Positions 1 to 4,570 of a stretch of DNA of 9,109 nt are shown one piece after another. This stretch comes from JANMAT01 sp031359995 (GTDB lineage: Bacteria > Actinomycetota > Acidimicrobiia > Acidimicrobiales > Ilumatobacteraceae). The position numbers and the translations under genes were made by a program. The notes below the pieces were generated by a model that saw nothing but the letters and a program-made list of their open reading frames with translations, searched no databases and was not told the DNA's origin. The DNA lies in contig JANMAT010000074.1 of assembly GCA_031359995.1 (NCBI GenBank), forward strand, positions 1-9,109. Direction: 5' to 3'. Each line of letters starts with the position of its first letter. The first letter of the stretch is position 1.

Positions 1-189
1 CATGAACGGACGGCCGAGCCACTCGGCCTCCATCTGCTTGCGGTCGCGGGTCACGCCGGGTACGTCCTCGACGATGGCGACCTGCTTGCCGAGGATGCGG
101 TTGAACAGCGTGCTCTTGCCCACGTTGGGGCGGCCCACCACCACCACCACAGGCAGGTCGGGGGTGATCTGGACGGGACGGGGGCTCAT
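1..189 (-). CDS. der: Ribosome-assembly GTPase Der (EngA), N-terminal 63 residues only
   Basis: Der is a tandem-G-domain GTPase that binds the 50S subunit and is needed for its late assembly. Only the start of the first G domain is in the window; the gene runs off the left edge. Visible motifs are the G1 P-loop GRPNVGKS at residues 19-26, followed by TLFNRILGKQVAIVEDVPG, and the switch I / G2 stretch PGVTRDR at residues 44-50 with the conserved Thr47. The continuation EAEWLGRPF is also typical of Der G1 domains. The ATG at 189-187 is chosen because GGAGGT (201-196) lies 6 nt upstream and because the ATG overlaps the stop of the upstream radical-SAM gene as ATGA, which suggests translational coupling. 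About twelve residues precede the G domain, a normal length. The identification is secure; nothing can be said of the second G domain or the KH-like domain, which lie outside. Confidence 0.96.
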   Translation of the reverse strand, partial: MSPRPVQITPDLPVVVVVGRPNVGKSTLFNRILGKQVAIVEDVPGVTRDRKQMEAEWLGRPFM

Positions 190-1634
190 CGGCCCACCTC
201 CAGGGCTCGGCGCAGCGCCACGCCGTCGGTGGCGATGACCTCCACGGGACGGGGTAGGTCGAACGGGGTGAGACCGTCGAGGAAGCGACCCTCGGACAGG
301 CACACGTCGGGCAGCAGGTAGCGGTGGCCCTCGGGCTCGTCGCCCAGGGTCCGGGCGATGTCCTCGCCCACCATGAGCCCGGTGACGGCCACGTTGCCGC
401 CGAAGTAGCCGTTGGGAACGACCACGAGGCGCACGTCGCCGCGGTCGAGGTCGGCCAGCAGCGGGGCGAGCACCTGGGCGCCGTAGGGCGCGGTGACGAT
501 GCCGATGGGGGCGCTGCGGCGGGCCCGCAGGCGCACCACGTTGCCGGCGGCGGGCACACCCGGGGCCGCGGCGCCACAGGGGTCGACGGCCCCGAGGCGG
601 CTGGCGCGGTAGCCCTCGGCCGGCGCGCCGTCGACCGCGGCGAAGAAACCGGCCTTGGGGCCGGTGCGCCCGGTGGACGCCCCCTGGAACTCGAGCTCGA
701 ACGTGCGGGCCATGCCGATGCCGTCCTCGTGCATGCCGAACCCCTCGTAGCGGTCGGGCTCGGGGAAGGGCAGGCCGGTCAGGAGGTAGTACTCGTCGGC
801 CGCGTGCACCAGGCGTCGCCCGAGCACGCCGCGGTAGATCTCCTGCCACTCGTGCACCAGCGCGACCACCGCCTCGGCCTCGGCCGGCGTGTGGGGGCGC
901 AGGTCGGGCTCGGTGTTGAACCGCGACACGCCCAGCGGCACGACGGCGAGCGACGCCAGCTCGGGATAGCGGTCGAGCACGCCCACCAGCGTGTCCTCCA
1001 GCGCGGCACCGTCGTTCACGCCGGGGCACAGCACGACCTGGCCGTGCACGGTGACGCCGTGGTCGAGCAGGGCCCGTAACCAGCGCAGGCTGGTGGCACC
1101 GCGCTTGTTGCGCAGCATCGTCGAGCGCAGCGCCGGATCGGTGGTGTGGAGCGACACGTTGAGCGGCGACAGGCCCTCGGTGATCACCCGTTCGAGATCG
1201 AGCTCGGTGAAGCGGGTGAGCGTGGTGAAGTTCCCGTAGAGGAACGACAGCCGGTAGTCGTCGTCCTTCAGGTACAGGCTGCGGCGCATGCCGGGGGGCA
1301 GCTGGTAGATGAAGCAGAACGAGCAGTGGTTGTCGCACGTGCGGACCTGGTCGAACAGGGCTGATTGCACGGTGGCGCCGAGGGCCTCGCCTTCGGCCTT
1401 GGACACCACCAGGTCGTGCACGAGGCCACCCCGGCGGACCTCGAGCTCGGGGTCGGCGGCGTCGACGAGGAGGCGCCAGGCGATCACGTCACGGGGCACC
1501 TCGCCGTCCACCGAGAGCACCTCGTCGCCGGCGTGCAGGCCGGCGCGCTCGGCGGCCGAACCGGGCTCGACGGCCATGACCACGGGGGCCCTGGCGCCGG
1601 CGCGGGGCGCGGCGGATGTTTCGGTGGCAGGCAC
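186..1634 (-). CDS. PDZ-radical SAM-DUF512 Fe-S protein of unknown substrate
   Basis: The 482-residue protein has three parts. An N-terminal PDZ-like domain covers about residues 17-75 (VEPGSAAERAGLHAGDEVL). Next comes a radical-SAM core with the canonical CxxxCxxC cluster as Cys100, Cys104 and Cys107 (CDNHCSFCF), which should bind a 4Fe-4S cluster and S-adenosylmethionine. The C-terminal region carries the DUF512 hallmarks FGGNVAVTGLMVGEDI and LLPDVCLSEGRFLDG. Family members are annotated as Fe-S oxidoreductases of the NifB/MoaA type; the substrate is unknown. The family is often found beside der in other phyla, as here. I chose the GTG at 1634-1632 rather than the ATG at 1577-1575, because the ATG would begin inside the PDZ strand (PVVMAVEPGS) and because a TAGGCT -10-like hexamer lies 8 nt before the GTG. 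The reading frame stays open far upstream across ispH, but that part is an antisense artefact of high GC. The stop overlaps the der start. Confidence 0.92.
   Translation of the reverse strand: MPATETSAAPRAGARAPVVMAVEPGSAAERAGLHAGDEVLSVDGEVPRDVIAWRLLVDAADPELEVRRGGLVHDLVVSKAEGEALGATVQSALFDQVRTCDNHCSFCFIYQLPPGMRRSLYLKDDDYRLSFLYGNFTTLTRFTELDLERVITEGLSPLNVSLHTTDPALRSTMLRNKRGATSLRWLRALLDHGVTVHGQVVLCPGVNDGAALEDTLVGVLDRYPELASLAVVPLGVSRFNTEPDLRPHTPAEAEAVVALVHEWQEIYRGVLGRRLVHAADEYYLLTGLPFPEPDRYEGFGMHEDGIGMARTFELEFQGASTGRTGPKAGFFAAVDGAPAEGYRASRLGAVDPCGAAAPGVPAAGNVVRLRARRSAPIGIVTAPYGAQVLAPLLADLDRGDVRLVVVPNGYFGGNVAVTGLMVGEDIARTLGDEPEGHRYLLPDVCLSEGRFLDGLTPFDLPRPVEVIATDGVALRRALEVGR
195..201 (-). promoter_or_regulatory. 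Ribosome binding site for der
   Basis: On the minus strand GGAGGTG lies just upstream of the der ATG, inside the last codons of the radical-SAM gene (it encodes part of the C-terminal LEVGR). With the ATGA overlap it indicates that der is translated from the same mRNA, by re-initiation or by its own strong Shine-Dalgarno. Confidence 0.8.
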
Positions 1635-1642
1635 GGCCGTCC

Positions 1643-1648
1643 AGCCTA
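1643..1648 (-). promoter_or_regulatory. Candidate -10 element (TAGGCT) for the radical-SAM gene, leaderless spacing
   Basis: On the minus strand TAGGCT matches the actinobacterial TANNNT -10 pattern and ends 8 nt before the GTG start, so transcription would begin at or within a few bases of the start codon. No -35 resembling TTGACA is evident. A short palindrome, GGGGTGACCCC at 1661-1671, lies about where a -35 would be. Confidence 0.45.
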
Positions 1649-1721
1649 CCGGGCCGGGCCGGGGTGACCCCGAGGCGTGTGACGGGCGGCTCGCAACCGG
1701 TCGGCCCCACCGGCCAGCCAC

Positions 1722-1727
1722 TACCGT
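1722..1727 (+). promoter_or_regulatory. Candidate -10 element (TACCGT) for ispH, leaderless spacing
   Basis: TACCGT matches TANNNT and ends 9 nt before the ispH ATG. There is no purine-rich Shine-Dalgarno at the expected distance, so the mRNA is probably leaderless or nearly so. I could not find a convincing -35 hexamer. Confidence 0.45.
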
Positions 1728-1736
1728 GGCGCAGCG

Positions 1737-2801
1737 ATGACAGAGCCCGTCGAACCCGGCGCCCCCGTCGGCGTGGACCGTGTGCTGCTGGCGTCGCCGC
1801 GGGGCTTCTGCGCCGGGGTCGAGATGGCCATCAAGGCCCTCGCCTGGCTGGTGCGGGTGTTCGAGCCGCCGGTGTACTGCTACCACGAGATCGTCCACAA
1901 CAAGCTCGTCGTCGACCGGTTCAAGGCGCTCGGCGTGGTGTTCGTCGACTCGATCGACGAGGTGCCCGAGGGCCGCCCGATCATGCTCTCGGCCCACGGT
2001 TCCCCGCCCGAGGTGGTGGCGGCGGCCCGGGCCCGGGGCAGCTACGTGGTCGACTCGGTCTGCCCCCTCGTGACCAAGGTGCACCACGAGGTGAAGGTGC
2101 GCGCCGGCAAGGGCTACGAGATCGTCTACGTCGGTCACGAGGGTCACGAGGAGGCCGTGGGCACCATGGCGGTTGCACCCGAGGCCATCCACCGCGTCGA
2201 GACCGTGGCCGAGGTCGACGCCCTGCCGGCGTTCGCCGGACCGGTCGCGCTGCTGGCCCAGACCACGTTGTCGCACCGCGACTGGGCCGGCGTGGCCGAG
2301 GCCACCCGCGCCAAGTTCCCCAGCGTCTGGACCCCCGGTCGGTCCGACCTGTGCTTCGCCACCACGAACCGGCAGGCCGCGCTCATGGCCATGGCCGAAC
2401 GGTGCGACGCCATCGTGGTGATCGGCTCGGCCAACTCGTCGAACACGCGGGCGCTCGAGAAGCTGGCCGTCGAGGCCGGGTGCGCGCGCGTGCATCGGGT
2501 GAACCGCGCCGACGAGCTGCCCGCCGACCTGTCCGGTGTCGTCGGGGTCACCGCCGGCGCGTCGGCCCCCGAGGAGCTCGTGATCGCCGTCATCGCCCGA
2601 TTGGCTCCCCGCAACGGCGTCGACGAGGTGAACGTGACCGACGAGGACGAGTACTTCCCGCCGCCGCGCAACCTGCGCGAGCTGCAGGCCGCCGTGGGGC
2701 TGGCCGCCACCGTGCTGCTCGGTGGCACGCTGGCCACCCAACCGGCGCTCGACGATCGCGCGGTCGCCGCCAGCTCCGTGCTGGCCGCCCTGGGGAGCTG
2801 A
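1737..2801 (+). CDS. ispH: 4-hydroxy-3-methylbut-2-enyl diphosphate reductase (IspH/LytB)
   Basis: IspH is the last enzyme of the MEP pathway; it reductively dehydroxylates HMBPP to isopentenyl and dimethylallyl diphosphate using a 4Fe-4S cluster. The three cluster cysteines are Cys25 (PRGFCAGV), Cys109 (DSVCPLVTKVH) and Cys206 (DLCFATTNRQ). The substrate-binding residues fall at a constant offset of 13 from the E. coli protein: His54 (IVHNK), His87 (AHGS), His137 and Glu139 (GHEGHEEA). GSANSSNT and GVTAGASAPEE are also present. At 354 residues it is longer than E. coli IspH (316), with about 12 extra N-terminal residues and a C-terminal tail of roughly 38 residues (from 317) after the usual FPPPRNLREL end; the tail holds a hydrophobic stretch AAVGLAATVLLGG. 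The ATG at 1737 is preferred for its TACCGT spacing; a GTG at 1773 (codon 13) would give the shorter form. The downstream membrane-protein gene follows after 7 bp and is probably cotranscribed. Confidence 0.97.
   Translation: MTEPVEPGAPVGVDRVLLASPRGFCAGVEMAIKALAWLVRVFEPPVYCYHEIVHNKLVVDRFKALGVVFVDSIDEVPEGRPIMLSAHGSPPEVVAAARARGSYVVDSVCPLVTKVHHEVKVRAGKGYEIVYVGHEGHEEAVGTMAVAPEAIHRVETVAEVDALPAFAGPVALLAQTTLSHRDWAGVAEATRAKFPSVWTPGRSDLCFATTNRQAALMAMAERCDAIVVIGSANSSNTRALEKLAVEAGCARVHRVNRADELPADLSGVVGVTAGASAPEELVIAVIARLAPRNGVDEVNVTDEDEYFPPPRNLRELQAAVGLAATVLLGGTLATQPALDDRAVAASSVLAALGS
2792..2797 (+). promoter_or_regulatory. Ribosome binding site (GGGGAG) for the CopD-like gene
   Basis: GGGGAG lies in the last codons of ispH and ends 11 nt before the GTG at 2809. 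It supports that GTG as the start over an in-frame ATG at 2722, which would overlap ispH by 80 bp and add a tail of basic, Pro/Trp-rich residues typical of shadow translation. Confidence 0.6.
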
Positions 2802-2808
2802 GACCACC

Positions 2809-3225
2809 GTGCTGTCACCGTCGCTGGCCACCGTCCGTCTGTTCCTGCACGTGCTCGCCGCGTGCGTGTGGGTCGGCGGTCAGTTCGTGCTCGGGGCGCT
2901 CGTGCCGACGCTGCGGGCCGTGTCGCCCGACGGGCCGCGCCTGGCGGCCCGCCGCTTCAACCAGATCGCGTGGCCGGCGTTCGCCGTGCTCGTGGTGACC
3001 GGCATCTGGAACCTCGTGTCGGTGAACCTGACCGACACCTCCACCGCCTACCAGGTGACGGTGTTCCTGAAGATCTTCATCGTGGCGCTGTCGGGTGTCG
3101 GCGCGTTCTGGCACACCAACGCCAACGGCCGCCGCCTGGCGTTGGCCCTCGGTGGGGCCCTCGCCGGGCTCGGCGGGCTGGTCGCGCTGTTCCTCGGCAT
3201 CCTGCTCCACGTCCACGGCAGCTGA
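2809..3225 (+). CDS. CopD-like four-helix integral membrane protein
   Basis: This 138-residue protein is almost entirely membrane-embedded. Four hydrophobic segments can be seen: about residues 8-30 (FLHVLAACVWVGGQFVLGAL), 48-66 (AWPAFAVLVVTGIWNLV), 80-102 (VTVFLKIFIVALSGVGAFW) and 110-134 (LALALGGALAGLGGLVALFL). The first helix, with LHVLAACVWVGG, and the G-x-W pairing in the second are the pattern of the CopD domain family, which is linked to copper transport or resistance. Many members are uncharacterised, and small stand-alone copies like this one cannot be assigned to copper from sequence. The histidines near helix ends (HVLA, WHTNA, LHVHGS) could bind metal; that is inference. The GTG start at 2809 follows the ispH stop by 7 bp, so it probably shares the ispH mRNA. 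Confidence 0.8.
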   Translation: MLSPSLATVRLFLHVLAACVWVGGQFVLGALVPTLRAVSPDGPRLAARRFNQIAWPAFAVLVVTGIWNLVSVNLTDTSTAYQVTVFLKIFIVALSGVGAFWHTNANGRRLALALGGALAGLGGLVALFLGILLHVHGS

Positions 3226-3241
3226 CCGCGGGCCGCCGCGG
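3226..3241. terminator. Candidate GC hairpin between convergent genes
   Basis: CCGCGG, four bases, then CCGCGG again form a 6-4-6 inverted repeat in the 24-bp gap between the membrane-protein stop and the acyl-CoA dehydrogenase stop. The position suits a bidirectional terminator. There is no T-tract on either side, and a CCGCGG repeat is easily made by chance in such GC-rich DNA, so confidence is low. Confidence 0.3.
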
Positions 3242-3249
3242 CGACCTCG

Positions 3250-4455
3250 TCAGTTGCGGGGCACGTCCTTCCAGGGGCCGTCGCGGTCGGTGCGCACGTC
3301 GCCGGGCAGCCCGAGCACGCGCTCGCCCAGGATGTTCTTCATGATCTCGGACGTGCCGCCCTCGATCGAGTTGGCCCGGCTGCGCAGGAACGCCTTCTGC
3401 ACCGTGTCGGACTCCATGGCCGTCTCGGGCCGGATCATCTCGTAGCTGCCGTAGAGCATGCCCTCGGCGCCCTGGAGCTCGACGCAGAGCTCGTAGATCT
3501 TCTTGTTGAGGTCGGCCATGTGCAGCTTGGCGATGGAACCCTCGGGGCCGGGCGTGCCGATCTTGCGGTTCTGCGAGGCGCGTATGTTGGTGAGGCGCAG
3601 CACCTCGGCTTGGCTCCACAGGTTCGTGAGGTGGTCGCGGGCGTCGAGCGTCCTGCGCTCGGTCGGCATGGCGTTCCAGATGCGCACGGCGTCACGGATG
3701 GGGCCGGAACCGCGCTGCGGGATGGCGCCGCCGATCGACACCCGCTCGTTCATGAGGGTGGTGAGCGACACGCGCCAGCCGTCGCCCGTGTTGCCGAGGC
3801 GCTCGGCGTCGGGGATGCGGGCGTCGGTGAAGTAGACCTCGTTGAACTCGGCCTCGCCGGTCATCTGGCGCAGCGGGCGCGTCTCCACACCCGCCGAGTG
3901 CATGTCGACCACGAAGGCGGTGATGCCGGCGTGCTTCACCGCCTCGGGGTCGGTGCGGGCGATGAGCAGGCCCCAACGCGACACGTGGGCCAGGGTGGTC
4001 CACACCTTCTGCCCGTTGATGATCCACTCGTCGCCGTCGCGCACGGCCTTGGTCGACAGACCGGCCACGTCGCTGCCGGCCCCCGGCTCGGAGAACAGCT
4101 GGCACCAGACCTCTTCGCCGGTGAACAGCGGGCGCAGGTAGCGCTTCTTCTGGTCGTCGCTGCCCCACACCGCCACCGTCGGGCCGCACATGCCGTGCCC
4201 GATCGGGTTGCGCATGACCGGGTTGGGCGCGCCGGCGGCGAACACCCGCTCGTTGACGATGCGTTGCAGCCCGGGCGTCAGACCGAGCCCGCCGGAGCCC
4301 TCCGGGAAGTGGACCCACGCGAGGCCCTTGTCGAACTGGGCGCCCAGGAAGTCGGCCGGCTTGGTAGTGGCCGGCGGGAACTCGCGCAGCAGCGCCTCGA
4401 CGAGGTCGGCGACCCGCTGCTCCTCGGCGCTGGCGGTGGTCTCGATGGTGCTCAT
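3250..4455 (-). CDS. Acyl-CoA dehydrogenase (FadE type)
   Basis: The product is a 401-residue FAD enzyme expected to introduce an alpha,beta double bond into an acyl-CoA and pass electrons to ETF. The family signature CQLFSEPGAGSD is at residues 118-129, followed by GDEWIINGQKVWTT at about 141-154, which builds the FAD site. The C-terminal helical domain ends with SRANSIEGGTSEIMKNILGE; Glu365 of IEGGT aligns with the catalytic base of the YEGT motif in medium-chain enzymes, so the enzyme looks active. The form resembles mycobacterial FadE proteins of lipid and sterol breakdown; the chain or substrate cannot be read from the sequence. The ATG at 4455-4453 is preferred: the open frame continues to 4884, but that part is antisense to the secreted hydrolase gene. 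The gene is monocistronic here, convergent with the CopD-like gene and divergent from the SGNH gene, and its leader carries two palindromes described separately. Confidence 0.95.
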   Translation of the reverse strand: MSTIETTASAEEQRVADLVEALLREFPPATTKPADFLGAQFDKGLAWVHFPEGSGGLGLTPGLQRIVNERVFAAGAPNPVMRNPIGHGMCGPTVAVWGSDDQKKRYLRPLFTGEEVWCQLFSEPGAGSDVAGLSTKAVRDGDEWIINGQKVWTTLAHVSRWGLLIARTDPEAVKHAGITAFVVDMHSAGVETRPLRQMTGEAEFNEVYFTDARIPDAERLGNTGDGWRVSLTTLMNERVSIGGAIPQRGSGPIRDAVRIWNAMPTERRTLDARDHLTNLWSQAEVLRLTNIRASQNRKIGTPGPEGSIAKLHMADLNKKIYELCVELQGAEGMLYGSYEMIRPETAMESDTVQKAFLRSRANSIEGGTSEIMKNILGERVLGLPGDVRTDRDGPWKDVPRN

Positions 4456-4462
4456 GAAGGAA

Positions 4463-4478
4463 TTGACCCCCTGGTCAA
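4463..4478. promoter_or_regulatory. Perfect inverted repeat TTGACC-N4-GGTCAA, candidate operator or leader hairpin
   Basis: Six-base arms around CCCT lie 7 nt upstream of the acyl-CoA dehydrogenase ATG. On the mRNA strand the loop and one arm contain AGGGGG (4472-4467), the only Shine-Dalgarno-like stretch, 11 nt before the ATG. The site could be bound by a TetR- or GntR-type regulator as DNA, or fold as a small hairpin that hides the ribosome site. Confidence 0.5.
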
Positions 4479-4490
4479 GTGACGGGTCGA

Positions 4491-4521
4491 ACTGTACCGA
4501 GACCGCGCCCGGCGCGGTCAA
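4491..4521 (-). promoter_or_regulatory. Candidate promoter for acyl-CoA dehydrogenase (TTGACC-N19-TACAGT)
   Basis: On the minus strand a -35-like TTGACC (4521-4516) is followed after 19 nt by TACAGT (4496-4491), which fits the TANNNT -10 pattern. Transcription would start near 4484, giving a leader of about 29 nt. The spacer is 2 nt longer than the 17-nt optimum and holds most of the palindrome at 4501-4519. Confidence 0.4.
4501..4519. promoter_or_regulatory. Perfect 9-1-9 palindrome in the divergent promoter region
   Basis: GACCGCGCC-C-GGCGCGGTC is an exact inverted repeat with a single central base. It lies in the spacer of the proposed dehydrogenase promoter, overlapping its -35, and also where the -35 of the oppositely directed SGNH gene would fall. 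A dimeric regulator bound here could affect both genes. It is not positioned as a terminator, since both flanking genes begin here. Confidence 0.45.
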
Positions 4522-4533
4522 TCGAGCGTCAGG

Positions 4534-4539
4534 TACGGT
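4534..4539 (+). promoter_or_regulatory. Candidate -10 element (TACGGT) for the secreted SGNH gene
   Basis: TACGGT fits TANNNT and would place the transcription start near 4546, leaving a leader of about 25 nt that contains the AGGAGA ribosome site. No clear -35 is seen; that region is taken by the palindrome at 4501-4519. Confidence 0.4.
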
Positions 4540-4560
4540 CGCTGCCTCGGGGATCGCGCG

Positions 4561-4566
4561 AGGAGA
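4561..4566 (+). promoter_or_regulatory. Ribosome binding site (AGGAGA) that sets the SGNH gene start
   Basis: AGGAGA lies 4 nt before the ATG at 4571, within a longer purine run. It rules in this ATG over upstream in-frame codons back to 4190, which would overlap the opposing dehydrogenase gene. Confidence 0.8.
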
Positions 4567-4570
4567 AGCC

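Noticed and set aside
2722..2808. Earlier ATG start for the CopD-like protein
   Set aside because: It would overlap ispH by 80 bp and add a Pro/Trp/Arg-rich tail with no homology sense; the GTG at 2809 has GGGGAG upstream and begins just before the first helix.
1635..2831. Open frame on the minus strand extending the radical-SAM gene upstream by about 400 codons across ispH
   Set aside because: It is antisense to a clear ispH, rich in His, Gly, Arg and Asp as expected for shadow frames in GC-rich DNA, and has no family resemblance. The PDZ domain begins near 1585.
3520..4482. 320-codon plus-strand open frame opposite the acyl-CoA dehydrogenase
   Set aside because: Composition is typical of shadow translation (His, Gly, Ala, Arg) and it lies opposite a gene with complete catalytic motifs.
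4190..4570. Upstream extension of the SGNH gene
   Set aside because: It runs antisense through the dehydrogenase N-terminus; the AGGAGA and signal peptide fix the start at 4571.
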